39,259 nt of DNA from Paracoccaceae bacterium (lineage in GTDB: Bacteria; Pseudomonadota; Alphaproteobacteria; Rhodospirillales; Rhodospirillaceae): NCBI GenBank assembly GCA_020446775.1, contig JAGREB010000034.1, positions 1 through 39,259 on the forward strand. Direction: 5' to 3'. Under the pieces are notes generated by a model. That model did not search any database, was not told the origin of the DNA, and saw only the letters and a program-made list of their open reading frames with translations. Within the stretch, counting starts at the first letter, position 1, and each line of letters begins with the position of its first letter. The position numbers and the translations under genes are program-made. Below are positions 6,943-15,642 of the stretch, in pieces.

Positions 6943-8279
6943 GCGTATTGCCCTCCGGTGATTTGTATTCCATCAATGGACCCCGGAAAGTAGCTTGCGC
7001 CGGCGCCGACAGTGTTGATGACGCCGTTCAATTCTGACTTGAACCGGTAGCCGGTAAGATTGCCGGGATTAACAAATATGGCGCGCGGCGCCGGCGCAAG
7101 CACGGCACCGGAAACAGTGGCATAGACAGTCGCGGTGACCGCGATCGCGCTGGCGAGCGTCAAGATCACGTTGGGGCTGATCTGAACGGTGCCGCCGCCC
7201 CCGTAGCCGACGAACAGATATGCGCTGTTTCCGGTGAAGCGATGATTGCCGCGAATTTCCACGTTGCCCCAAAACGACTGGAACACGCCGAACTGGCAAT
7301 AGCCGCTTTCGGTATATTGCGTGATCAGCGTTGAACTCGGCCCGGCGCTGGCACCCGACACCGCAGAAGTCGGGTTTCCAGTCGTCCAGCGCACCCCTTC
7401 CACCGTCATCGTGTTCGGGCCATTGACCCGAATGGCCGCGCTATTGCCGCCGTTAATGACGACATTCGACGGCGTGACCGCGTCGCCTGTGATCAGCAGG
7501 TCCGGCCCGCCCCGCAACGGCGTCGCAACAGGTCCGTATATACCGGGGGCGACGTGGATCGTAACCGTGTACTGGCTGGGCGGATACGAAAACGCGCGAT
7601 CGACGGCCACCTGAATGCTCGCCAGCGCCTTGCCGGCGACGTTGGCGGTCCCGTCATTCACATCGCTGCCGATCGCCGCGTTGACGTACAGATGCAGATT
7701 GCGCACCAACAGCCCGCGGCCGACAGCCGACAAAAGTTGGAAGTTGGTGCCATCAAACACATACTCCTGCACCGCGCCGGCCACCACGTCGCCATCGAGC
7801 AGGATGGAGCCGTCCCGCCGCACCACGTTGCGCGCACCAAGGCCATTGACGTTGAGCGTGGTGGCGCCGAAATTGGTTGTCGCCGCCTTGATCAGCAGGC
7901 GCAGGCCGGCCTTGTACTCGATCAGCGCCGGCGCCAGCGACACCTGCATCGCGCCGGCGACGCCGGTATCGACGCCATAGACAACCTGGCCGCGCTGCAC
8001 CAGTTGCTGCAGCGACTTGACCAGGCCGAAATCATCCAGGCCGTTCTCCGTGACGAGCGGCGTCGCCGCATCGTTGCGAACACCATTCATGCGCCACAGG
8101 TTGCGCAGAGCCGCCGCCATCCCATTCAGGAACGCGGCCGAGATATCGGTGCCGTCCTCGATATCCGGCGAGGTGCAGTCCTTAAACCAGGTGTCGGCGA
8201 CACCGAACGTCCGCGTGTCCGCCGGACGATCGGTGACGGAATAGGCGGCGTTTGCCGGCCCGAGAATATCATTCATCAA
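6939..8279 (-). CDS. Tail protein with beta-helix-like C-terminus
   Basis: 446 residues. The first 200 form an attachment region with the pattern of phage tail proteins (TDISAAFLNGMAAALRNL, then SLAPALIEYKAGLRLLIKA, TLNVNGLGARNVVRRDGS). Residues about 205-440 look like a right-handed beta-helix: VNAAIGSDVNDGTANVAGKA is the usual entry of pectate-lyase-like folds, followed by repeated short strands with Asn, Gly and Val (VVINGGNSAAIRVNGPNTM, NVEIRGNHRFTGNSAYLFVG). Such proteins bind or cut surface polysaccharide. No catalytic triad can be identified, so it may be a structural spike rather than a depolymerase. It overlaps the gp48-like gene by four bases. Confidence 0.75.
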   Translation of the reverse strand: MMNDILGPANAAYSVTDRPADTRTFGVADTWFKDCTSPDIEDGTDISAAFLNGMAAALRNLWRMNGVRNDAATPLVTENGLDDFGLVKSLQQLVQRGQVVYGVDTGVAGAMQVSLAPALIEYKAGLRLLIKAATTNFGATTLNVNGLGARNVVRRDGSILLDGDVVAGAVQEYVFDGTNFQLLSAVGRGLLVRNLHLYVNAAIGSDVNDGTANVAGKALASIQVAVDRAFSYPPSQYTVTIHVAPGIYGPVATPLRGGPDLLITGDAVTPSNVVINGGNSAAIRVNGPNTMTVEGVRWTTGNPTSAVSGASAGPSSTLITQYTESGYCQFGVFQSFWGNVEIRGNHRFTGNSAYLFVGYGGGGTVQISPNVILTLASAIAVTATVYATVSGAVLAPAPRAIFVNPGNLTGYRFKSELNGVINTVGAGASYFPGSIDGIQITGGQYA

Positions 8280-8998
8280 TGGACCTCATAGGTGATCTGG
8301 ATTTCGGCATGCACCACGCGCCCGAGCAGACATTCGAGCGGCCCAAGATTGGGACCGCAGGCGAGCCGGCGGCCGGCCTTCAAGCGCCCGGCTTTCGGCC
8401 GCGCATGGGCGGTGCCGACAAATGCGGGACTGTTCTGCAAATCAACGGCGATGATCAGTTGCGCCGCCTTGAGCCGGCCAGGCTTGGCCATGCCGGCCTT
8501 GGCACGGCGGCTCCCGACCAGCGCACCGCAGTGGCCGATATCGTTGCGGCAGAAAATCGACCAGCCCGCACGGCCGGCAATGAACTGATAGAACTCGCAG
8601 CGCGTGCCGCCCTGCGCCGCGACCTTGCTGCACAAATCCGGGAACGGATCACAGCCATCGGGCAGGCCGTATTCCGCGAGCCACAAATCGTGCGTCTCGC
8701 TGTGCGTCGCGCACCAAAGCTCAAGCCGCAGCGCGCACAGCCGCTGATGCAGATAGAACAGCACCACGGCGATCGCGCGCCAGAACTGCCACAGCACCGA
8801 TGCGCGTCGCGCCGTGGTCGAGAAGCCGTCCGGCTCGAACGCCTCGGGATTGAAACCGATCTCGCTGCCCGGCCTCGGGCCGCCTTCATGACCCTGCCAC
8901 GCGCGGCCCTTCGGCAGCAGCGCAAGGGCCGCGTCCGTCAATTCGTCCACGGTCGGGCACCGCAGCGGTGCCCGACGCGCCGTTTCGCATATAGTCAT
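8276..8998 (-). CDS. Mu gp48-like (YmfQ/DUF2313) baseplate-tail protein
   Basis: 240 residues. The N-terminal LTDAALALLPKGRAWQGHEG and the central WLAEYGLPDGCDPFPD followed by a RCEFYQFIAG region are marks of the YmfQ/DUF2313 family, which includes Mu gp48. In Mu-like and P2-like tails these proteins sit at the baseplate rim and connect it to the fibres. The C-terminal 90 residues are rich in Lys, Arg and Gly and less family-like, with several Cys residues. It follows the gp47-like gene by nine bases and overlaps the next gene. Order gp47, gp48, then fibre matches Mu. Confidence 0.85.
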   Translation of the reverse strand: MTICETARRAPLRCPTVDELTDAALALLPKGRAWQGHEGGPRPGSEIGFNPEAFEPDGFSTTARRASVLWQFWRAIAVVLFYLHQRLCALRLELWCATHSETHDLWLAEYGLPDGCDPFPDLCSKVAAQGGTRCEFYQFIAGRAGWSIFCRNDIGHCGALVGSRRAKAGMAKPGRLKAAQLIIAVDLQNSPAFVGTAHARPKAGRLKAGRRLACGPNLGPLECLLGRVVHAEIQITYEVH

Positions 8999-9007
8999 GA
9001 CGCCTGC

Positions 9008-10129
9008 TCAGATGAAGGTGACGGAGCCGAGTGTCGCGAACTCGCCGGCCGCGAGCGCGACATCGTCGGCCGGAACCGTGATGACGTGGCGCTGCTCGCC
9101 GCTCGCATTGGCAACCGCCTGCCAGAGCCACGAGCGCGAGAAGGTGGTCGGATAAGCGAGGTACGGCATGCCCGCGATCTTGCGGTCGTTGCCGGCCACG
9201 CGCGACAGCCGCCGGAACGCCGCCCGCAACGCCACCACAACCGCCTCGCGCACGTCCGACCGATCGGGCGTCAGGCCGGATATGGTGATATCGATCTGCC
9301 TGGCCAGCGGCACCGCAACGGTCACCGTTGCGCCGGCGGGCTGCACCGCGTCGAGATAGTCCGCCACGCGTCCGACATCGGCCGCAGACGGAATGCCGTC
9401 CGCATAGAGATCGAACATCAGCGGGAATACCCGCACGGTGCCGGGACCGGCCCACAGCCGCTCGACAAACACGGTCGAGCGATCGCCGTCGAACGACACG
9501 CCGGACACCTCGCCGGCCCACTGCACGTAATCGGCCGCGGCCCCGCCCATCGGCGGGTTGCGCTTGCGGAACAGAATGCGCGCGCGGAACGTCTCGTCAT
9601 CCTCAACGTCCAGGCCGTTGACGATCCCGCCATCGGCGACGCTCGCGGCGGCATCCGGATCGCTGATGCCGGACACGATCTCAAGCGGCGCACCGGCCGG
9701 CGTCACCGTCTGCTTGCCGTCAATGGTCGCAATCACCTCCACCGACAGCGTGCCGGCGCCGGTCAGGCTGCCGCCGGCGATGGCGCGGAACTCGACGCCG
9801 TCCGCCCGCCGCAGGATCGCACCGGCGTCACAGACGATCGCGCCGGATGCGACGATATCGACGAAGCCCTGCGCCGGCGCCGCCGGGCGACGCGCAAGTC
9901 CCAATTCCTCGCCGTGCAGATCGAGGTTTTCCGAGTCCGCCGTTAGCGCAAAACGCTGGCGGAAGATGTAATCGGCAAAGCCCATGACGCCGTGCGCCAG
10001 GCCGGCGAACACCTTGGCGGTCGGATTGATATTGTTCGGCCACAGCCATGCGTCGGAACCAGGGAGGTTGACGCGGAACGCCTGGCGCGTGCGCTCAACC
10101 AGTTCTTTCAAGGTCGGAATTACGAACAT
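9008..10129 (-). CDS. Baseplate J / Mu gp47-like protein
   Basis: 373 residues. The N-terminus IPTLKELVERTRQAFRVNLP and the following NINPTAKVFAGLAHG and NLDLHGEELGLARRPAAPA segments are characteristic of the gp47/Baseplate_J family, the wedge protein that links the tail hub to the baseplate periphery. A DDETFRARILFRKRNPPMGG segment, the family hallmark around residues 170-190, is present. Later strands give VRVFPLMFDLYADGIPSAAD. Length is in the usual range. It overlaps gp46-like by one base. The assignment is firm by motif and by position. Confidence 0.92.
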   Translation of the reverse strand: MFVIPTLKELVERTRQAFRVNLPGSDAWLWPNNINPTAKVFAGLAHGVMGFADYIFRQRFALTADSENLDLHGEELGLARRPAAPAQGFVDIVASGAIVCDAGAILRRADGVEFRAIAGGSLTGAGTLSVEVIATIDGKQTVTPAGAPLEIVSGISDPDAAASVADGGIVNGLDVEDDETFRARILFRKRNPPMGGAAADYVQWAGEVSGVSFDGDRSTVFVERLWAGPGTVRVFPLMFDLYADGIPSAADVGRVADYLDAVQPAGATVTVAVPLARQIDITISGLTPDRSDVREAVVVALRAAFRRLSRVAGNDRKIAGMPYLAYPTTFSRSWLWQAVANASGEQRHVITVPADDVALAAGEFATLGSVTFI

Positions 10130-10683
10130 CAGCGCGCCACCTGATTCCAGAGCACATCGAACTTGCGGTCGTAGATTTTCGTATCGTCGCGCCCGTAAAG
10201 CGCGACCGTCAGATCAAGCCGCCCGGCGAACGCATCGGCGACGGCCTGCGCCTCGATCCGCACGCACGCGCCTTGCGCTTGCAGCGGCGCCAGCGCTTCA
10301 AGCGCGAACTGTTCGGTCCATCGCGTGATGGACATGCCGCGCACCGTGAGCGGCGCCCGTTCCAACAGCCAGAGCACCGAGCCCAGATCGGTTTCGCCGA
10401 GATCGTCGCGCACATCGACGCCGTCGCCGAAATAGCCGCGGACATCGCCATCGGCGAGATAGGCCAGCGGATGCTCGGGATCGACACGGCGATCCGTGAA
10501 CAGGGACAATACAACTGCGGTTTCAATCGCCGCCGTGGCGCGCAGGCCGCCGCGATTGGCCGCCTCATCGGCGCCGGCGAGCGCCCAATCGGCCTGACCC
10601 GCCTCCGCGTCCCACACCGAGTCCCACAGGACGTTGACATCGGCGGCGCAACCTTCAGCCGCCCGGATCACCACGTCCGACAT
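10129..10683 (-). CDS. Mu gp46-like baseplate protein (GPW/gp25-type role)
   Basis: 184 residues. The centre carries GDVRGYFGDGVDVRDDLG and LGSVLWLLERAPLT, typical of the GP46 family of Mu-like phages; a later ALEALAPLQAQGACVRIEAQ region corresponds to the conserved C-terminal helix and strands. Proteins of this family occupy the gp25-like wedge position in the baseplate. An acidic N-terminus precedes it. The gene overlaps both neighbours by one base, showing tight coupling in the order gp45, gp46, gp47. Length agrees with the family. Confidence 0.9.
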   Translation of the reverse strand: MSDVVIRAAEGCAADVNVLWDSVWDAEAGQADWALAGADEAANRGGLRATAAIETAVVLSLFTDRRVDPEHPLAYLADGDVRGYFGDGVDVRDDLGETDLGSVLWLLERAPLTVRGMSITRWTEQFALEALAPLQAQGACVRIEAQAVADAFAGRLDLTVALYGRDDTKIYDRKFDVLWNQVAR

Positions 10684-11198
10684 CAGCCGATCCTCGCCTT
10701 GACGTTGATGCTCGGGCCGCTTGGCGTCGAGATGAAATCATAACTGCCGGTCTGGCCGTCGCCGCCGAGATAGACGATCTTGCCATCGCCCGGCACAACG
10801 GTGACCTTGTCGGCCTGCGCGCGCACCTCGACGGAACCGGTCTTGGCGTTGACCGAAAGACCGTCGCCCTTCATGAAAACGACATTGCCCTTGTGGTCGT
10901 ACAGCTTTGCCTGCCCCTCGGCCAAATCCTTCGGCCGGTGATCCTTATGCTCGAAGCCGATCGCGAGCAGCCGATCGGAGCGACCGCCGAGCGCCAGGAA
11001 CAGGCCCTCCGATCCCGCGGGCGGATGCGACGAGAACCCATGCGTCTGCGGCCGGTGAATATCCTCGAACGCTTCCGACTTGAGGCCGGTGGCGCGCTTG
11101 AGAAACTGTTGCGTGCCGCTGTCGTCGATCTTCTGCACGGTGCCGCGCCGCAGCGAGCCGATCAGGCCTTCGATGCCTTCCGGGAACCACACCCACAT
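10683..11198 (-). CDS. Baseplate assembly protein V / Mu gp45-like spike
   Basis: 171 residues. An N-terminal OB-like part contains SLRRGTVQKIDDSGTQQFL and EDIHRPQTHGFSSHPP, followed by a FLALGGRSDRLLAIGFEHKD segment and repeated short beta strands rich in Gly, Asp and Lys, as in the Mu gp45 central spike. In the trimer the OB domain sits on the hub and the beta-helix points out to pierce the membrane. The C-terminus ends with IVYLGGDGQTGSYDF and a short tail. Position between gp44-like and gp46-like genes agrees. A metal-binding tip motif HxH is not obvious. Confidence 0.88.
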   Translation of the reverse strand: MWVWFPEGIEGLIGSLRRGTVQKIDDSGTQQFLKRATGLKSEAFEDIHRPQTHGFSSHPPAGSEGLFLALGGRSDRLLAIGFEHKDHRPKDLAEGQAKLYDHKGNVVFMKGDGLSVNAKTGSVEVRAQADKVTVVPGDGKIVYLGGDGQTGSYDFISTPSGPSINVKARIG

Positions 11199-11201
11199 GG
11201 C

Positions 11202-12260
11202 TCAATCCTCGCCCGCCGAACTGTTCCACGCCGCGCCGGCGCTGCCACCCTTGGCGCCCTTGCCGCCGAGCGCCCGCGGATCGACCAGCGACAGCGCGGT
11301 AATCGACCCGTCGCGGCGATCCTGCGAGAACGTCGCCGCCTCGATCGCCATGTCCTGCGACACCGCAAGAAACTGACTGTCGAGGAAAACCAGATGGCCC
11401 GGCTCCCACAGCATGCCGCCGGCATCATGAAAGCCCTGCACGGTAACCGTCGCTTTCAGGCTGTTGCCGGCTTCGCGGTCGCGGCGGGTACGGGCGCGCT
11501 TCTTCGCGCGTTGCTTGTCGGTGTCGGCATCTTGGAACACGATCACCGGGCGATAGCGGCCGATCTCGGCGTCGCGCGCGATGCCCTCCACCTGCAGCGC
11601 GTCGGCGCCGTGGCCGTACGGCGCCTGGCCGCGCACAATCACCTCGGAGTGACGCCCGCTCCAATTGTGATCAGCCTCGCCCTTTTTCATCTCCACACCC
11701 TCGCGGATCGCGCCGGCATGGCGGCGCTTGCCGCCCTTGGTGATCTTGATCGAGCCATCGGCCTGGCCGACCAGAAACACGCCCTGCTCGCGGCACAACC
11801 GCTCGACGGCGCGGAACGCCGTCTCGCCCGGCGCGATGCGATACACCTTCACCCTGTCGAGGCTTTCATCGGTCGAAACCCCGACGCCGAACTTGTCGAG
11901 CGCCTGGCCGATCTCGGCCGGCGTCTTGTCCTTGAACTGCCCGGTGTCATGCACCGCGCTAGAATCGATGAAATCCTGCGCGCGCGATCGGCCGGAAATG
12001 GTGATCTCGGACTCGTCGTGTTCACCGATCCGCGGCTGATAGCGATCGACGAAGCCATCGCACACCAGCGACTGCGAGAGGAATATCTGCACGCGGGTGC
12101 CGGCCTTGAAGGCCCACGCGGTCGCGGCGCCGCCAGGCTCGGCCGCCGCCTCGATCTGGAACGTGCGCGCCGCATCCTTGAACGAGGCGCGCACCATTAC
12201 CCGGCGCCAGGCCGTCCATCGCCGCCCGCCGGCGACGACGGTCACAACTTCATGACCCAT
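11202..12260 (-). CDS. Mu gp44-like baseplate hub protein
   Basis: 352 residues. The pattern matches the Mu gp44 hub (gpP/D-like): FQIEAAAEPGGAATAWAFKA with a GTRVQIFLSQSLVCDGFVD barrel near the N-terminus, SEITISGRSRAQDFIDSSA in the middle, and AVERLCREQGVFLVGQADG and RARTRRDREAGNSLKATVTV later. Homologues form the trimeric hub that caps the tube and holds the spike. A C-terminal Gly/Ala/Lys-rich tail is variable. The gene is three bases upstream of the gp45-like gene and three after gp43-like, in Mu order. Confidence 0.9.
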   Translation of the reverse strand: MGHEVVTVVAGGRRWTAWRRVMVRASFKDAARTFQIEAAAEPGGAATAWAFKAGTRVQIFLSQSLVCDGFVDRYQPRIGEHDESEITISGRSRAQDFIDSSAVHDTGQFKDKTPAEIGQALDKFGVGVSTDESLDRVKVYRIAPGETAFRAVERLCREQGVFLVGQADGSIKITKGGKRRHAGAIREGVEMKKGEADHNWSGRHSEVIVRGQAPYGHGADALQVEGIARDAEIGRYRPVIVFQDADTDKQRAKKRARTRRDREAGNSLKATVTVQGFHDAGGMLWEPGHLVFLDSQFLAVSQDMAIEAATFSQDRRDGSITALSLVDPRALGGKGAKGGSAGAAWNSSAGED

Positions 12261-12263
12261 GAA

Positions 12264-13505
12264 CTACCTCGACAGCGCCTCGATCCGGTGCGGTACAAAC
12301 AGCGGGTTGCGGACGGCGTTGCGCGCGACCAGTTCATCGCCGCGCGACGGATCGGCATAGAGCACCCAGGCCAGATCGAGCGCCGGCCGGATGCGCGCGC
12401 TTTCCACCATGACGATCGGCGCCAGATCATTGATCGTGCGCGTCAGCCACTCGATCACCGAGCCGCGCAATTGCTCGATCGCCAGATACAGCGGCGCATT
12501 CGCCGCGCCCGTGGTGTCGTAAAGCTCGGTCTCAAACCGCTCGGCCACAACCCCGCGGGCGGTGACACCCTCGGGCCGCGACCGGAACGTCATGCGCAAC
12601 ACCGCCTCTGCATAAGCGGTCAACGCGGCCAGCCGAACCACGCGTGTCGATGCGGCAGCGTTGCGGGATTCCGGCGTCAGACGATTCGGATCGCCGATCC
12701 GCGCGGCCGTCGAGGCGAGCGGATCGGCGAAGGCATCGGCCAGGTCCGCCATGGCCCGCTGCGCGGATGACGCTGGCAACGCATCGGCAAACTGCCGCAC
12801 CAGTGCAACCACCGCACCACCGGCGGACACCGCAGCGGCGGCCGGCGGCGCAGCACCGGAAATCGCGGCTGGCAACGCCGCCAGGATATCGGCCACGCCC
12901 TGGCGCACTTGCGCCGAAGCGGCCGGCTCGGTCGGATAGCTCTGCCGCAGCACGGCGATCGCCGCGACACCGCGGGCCAGCGGATCGATGGCCGCAGCGA
13001 CGACGTGATCGGGCTGTTCAAAGGTCACCAGCGTCTGCGGAAACAATTGACCTGCCAGCACCGCAAGCTTTTCGGCCGCGACATAGCCGGCATTCTGCAG
13101 GAGCGGCACCGACACCAACGCGCTCGCCGCACCGGCCCGGACGAACTCTACCTCGAAGGCGACATAGCCCATCTGGTCGCGCTGCGTATGCCGCTCGAAG
13201 GTCTGGCAGTGCACCGTCACCGGGCCGAAATACGGCACCACAAGGGTGCCTGCACCACGCGAGGCCAGGGCCGATTTCAGCGTGTCGGCCCAGCGGTCGG
13301 CGTCGTCGCCATGGACATAGGCCAAGCCGGAATAGAGCCGCGGCGCTTCGCCCAGGTCCTCGACGAAAGGCTGATCGCGATTCGGAAAGACGTGCACCAC
13401 ATTGTCACGGCCGCCTTTTTCCTTGTCCGATTCGAAGTAGAACGGCACCCCCTTGAAGGAGGCCGCCCACAAAGTGGACAGCCAGTCACGGCACTCGGTC
13501 GCCAT
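12264..13505 (-). CDS. Mu gp43-like protein with DNA-circularisation N-domain
   Basis: 413 residues from ATG 13505. The start is chosen because the family-like segment begins there: residues 8-40 give STLWAASFKGVPFYFESDKE, the DNA_circ_N pattern found at the N-terminus of Mu gp43-type proteins; an ATG at 13565 is in frame but adds only basic residues. The middle has TLVVPYFGPVTVHCQTFERH and GYVAFEVEFVRAGA. Despite the domain name these proteins are now regarded as tail/baseplate components. The C-terminal 250 residues are alanine-rich helix and end with an unusual LAWVLYADPSRGDELVARN segment. It follows the tape measure after a 100-base gap that holds a hairpin. Confidence 0.85.
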   Translation of the reverse strand: MATECRDWLSTLWAASFKGVPFYFESDKEKGGRDNVVHVFPNRDQPFVEDLGEAPRLYSGLAYVHGDDADRWADTLKSALASRGAGTLVVPYFGPVTVHCQTFERHTQRDQMGYVAFEVEFVRAGAASALVSVPLLQNAGYVAAEKLAVLAGQLFPQTLVTFEQPDHVVAAAIDPLARGVAAIAVLRQSYPTEPAASAQVRQGVADILAALPAAISGAAPPAAAAVSAGGAVVALVRQFADALPASSAQRAMADLADAFADPLASTAARIGDPNRLTPESRNAAASTRVVRLAALTAYAEAVLRMTFRSRPEGVTARGVVAERFETELYDTTGAANAPLYLAIEQLRGSVIEWLTRTINDLAPIVMVESARIRPALDLAWVLYADPSRGDELVARNAVRNPLFVPHRIEALSR

Positions 13506-13578
13506 ATCCGCAAAACCCCACAAAAATGCCCGCGCGAAGGACCGGTAAGACGTGCCGCGCCGCATGGATAGCGGCGCA

Positions 13579-13602
13579 CCGGCGACCAACCTCGGTCGCC
13601 GG
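13579..13602. other. Perfect 9-bp hairpin after the tape-measure gene
   Basis: CCGGCGACC and GGTCGCCGG flank the loop AACCTC. The stem starts three bases after the tape-measure stop codon in the minus direction. There is no T-tract, so it is more likely an mRNA-stabilising or attenuating hairpin than a full intrinsic terminator. Confidence 0.6.
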
Positions 13603-13605
13603 CGG

Positions 13606-15642
13606 CTACATCGGCGCGGTCGCCTCAGGCATCGATCCGCCGGTCGATCCGGTCGAGCCGGACGACGGGCCGCCCGACGCGCGAAAAGCGTTGATCTTGT
13701 TGTCGATGTGCTGATCCACCATGGTCCGGAACAGCGGTGACGGCTCGACCTTGATCGTCGCATCCAGTGTCGCGTTGCCGACAACCTCGGCCCTGACCGC
13801 CTCCTGCGGGCCGGCCGCCGGGCCGCCGATCGCCTTGCGGATATCCTCGACCGTGTATTGCCCGGCCATCAGGCCACGCCCTGGCGCCGACGGCCCGGCA
13901 AAGCCGAGATCGCGCAACTCGGCCTCGATCTTCTCACGCTCGGCCTCGTGGCCGGCGCGGATCGCGCCGACATAGCGCCCGAGCCACGATTCCGGCCGGA
14001 CCTTCGGCAGCAGCGAATCCGACCGATCGAGATCGGAGAGTTTCGACAGCTTGTCGTGATGCAGCGGCGCATAACGGCTGAAATGCGGGTCGTTGGGATC
14101 GAGCACATCGGGGCGCGTGGCGATATCGATGATCGGCCACGCCGCCGCCGTGAGTTTCGACAGACCGAACCTGGCGGCACCGCCGAGCGCCTCGCCGCGA
14201 AACAGCCGGCCGGCCGAGCCGAGCGCCGCCGACATGCTGTCGAGGCCGAGCGCGCCGATCATGGCGGTGAGCCAGCCCAACTCGCCGGCGGCCCGCACCG
14301 GATTCTTTGCCGCACGATCGCTCATATAGGCGAGGCCAGACGACAACCAGTTCATGCCGGTGGTCGCCGCCGGCACGAACGGGTTGGCAGTGCTACTCAG
14401 ATAATTGTCAACCTGCGCCTCGACCGCCCGGCGGGCGATCTTCGGATCGCTTTTCTGGAACTTGTCGGCCGCCGACATACCGTCAGCATTGGCGACAAGA
14501 TGCGCATCCTTCTCGATGCGTGCCGCCTGCGCCGCGAAGATCGACAGCATCTGCGCCGTCGTCGCCTGCGAGGCGATACCGGCAATGATCTCCTGCACCT
14601 TGGCAGGATCGGTTATGCCCTTTGCCGCCAATGCCGGCAAAAGCACCTTCTGCACCCACAGGTACGGGTTTTCCTTGCCAGGCGTCAGATATTCGGACCC
14701 GACGATGCCACCCGGCTTCACGCCCTTGACGTTGCCGGTCTTGGTTTTGATGACCTTGCTTTCGTCAAGCAGACCGATCTCGTTGAGCGCTTCGACAGCC
14801 TTATTCGACATCTTGCCGCCGACGAACTGCGTGTGGAAGCTCGACAGCGCCTTACCGGCACTCGATCCACCCAGTTCCTGCGCCAGCGTCGGCGCCGTGG
14901 ACAATATGAAATCATCGCTCAACGCATTGGTCGCGGCGCGCCCATACTTGAACATTTCATAATAATCGATCGGCCGCAACGTGTCGCCGAACACGTTAAG
15001 GGCCTTGGCCATGTTGTCGATATAGTGCAGGAATTGAGGCATGTGCTGTGTCACGCCCTTGATTTCCATGCCTTTCACCAGCTTATCGAAATCCTCGCCG
15101 ATCTCTGCCGCGCGCTCCGGATGCGCGCCCTGCGCCACCACGCGCAACTTAAGCAGCGGGTCGATGATATGAGCGGCTTCCTCGAACGTGCCAACCACCG
15201 AGCGCATGTTGCGCAGAGTGTGCATGATCTCGGTCTGCGAAATCGACTTGTATTTCGCCGACAGCTTACCTGCCAATTCGTTCGCCTCGCGGATTTCGTG
15301 CTCGGGCATGCCCGAGGTGGACATGCGCACTTCCTCGTGCGCGCGGTCGGATGCCGATTTCGCCGTATGCGAGGCAATGGCCCGCACCGCGCGCGACCCC
15401 TCATAGGCGGCCGTGGCCGCCGCGGCCGACTTCGCGCCATGACCGATCGCCATCCGACCGCGATGCAGCCGCTCGGCGGCGATCTCGGCGCGCGAGGCGG
15501 TCGCAAGCTGCTTGTTCACATCGCGGTTGAGCGTCTTGGCGGCGCGCGACAGGCGATTGATCTTGTTGGCGACCGAATCGAAGGCGCCGCCGGTCGCATC
15601 CTTGCCCTTGATGACGGCAAGCGCCTCAAGAATGGTGTTCAT
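13606..15642 (-). CDS. Tail tape measure protein
   Basis: 678 residues from ATG 15642, which has an AGGAGGTGG ribosome binding site nine bases upstream. The N-terminal 250 residues are long charged helix (NKINRLSRAAKTLNRDVNKQ, HEIREANELAGKLSAKYKSI). Hydrophobic segments around residues 430-480 (ELGWLTAMIGALGLDSMSAA) probably insert into the host membrane. Tape measures set tail length at roughly 0.15 nm per residue, which would give a tail near 100 nm. The gene lies directly after the tail assembly chaperone frameshift pair, its standard place, and its ATG overlaps the stop of the -1 frameshift product (ATGA). No lysozyme or peptidase domain is seen. Confidence 0.9.
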   Translation of the reverse strand: MNTILEALAVIKGKDATGGAFDSVANKINRLSRAAKTLNRDVNKQLATASRAEIAAERLHRGRMAIGHGAKSAAAATAAYEGSRAVRAIASHTAKSASDRAHEEVRMSTSGMPEHEIREANELAGKLSAKYKSISQTEIMHTLRNMRSVVGTFEEAAHIIDPLLKLRVVAQGAHPERAAEIGEDFDKLVKGMEIKGVTQHMPQFLHYIDNMAKALNVFGDTLRPIDYYEMFKYGRAATNALSDDFILSTAPTLAQELGGSSAGKALSSFHTQFVGGKMSNKAVEALNEIGLLDESKVIKTKTGNVKGVKPGGIVGSEYLTPGKENPYLWVQKVLLPALAAKGITDPAKVQEIIAGIASQATTAQMLSIFAAQAARIEKDAHLVANADGMSAADKFQKSDPKIARRAVEAQVDNYLSSTANPFVPAATTGMNWLSSGLAYMSDRAAKNPVRAAGELGWLTAMIGALGLDSMSAALGSAGRLFRGEALGGAARFGLSKLTAAAWPIIDIATRPDVLDPNDPHFSRYAPLHHDKLSKLSDLDRSDSLLPKVRPESWLGRYVGAIRAGHEAEREKIEAELRDLGFAGPSAPGRGLMAGQYTVEDIRKAIGGPAAGPQEAVRAEVVGNATLDATIKVEPSPLFRTMVDQHIDNKINAFRASGGPSSGSTGSTGGSMPEATAPM

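Noticed and set aside
5215-8279. Diversity-generating retroelement acting on tail genes
   Set aside because: No reverse transcriptase and no template/variable repeat pair seen near the fibre genes.
8252-9946. Long plus-strand ORF of 564 codons
   Set aside because: It is antisense to the gp48-like and baseplate J genes, whose family motifs are clear; the plus frame is Arg/His-rich and looks like a shadow of GC-rich coding DNA.
10893-12770. Long plus-strand ORF of 625 codons
   Set aside because: Antisense to gp43-gp45-like genes; no domain pattern; typical mirror frame in GC-rich DNA.
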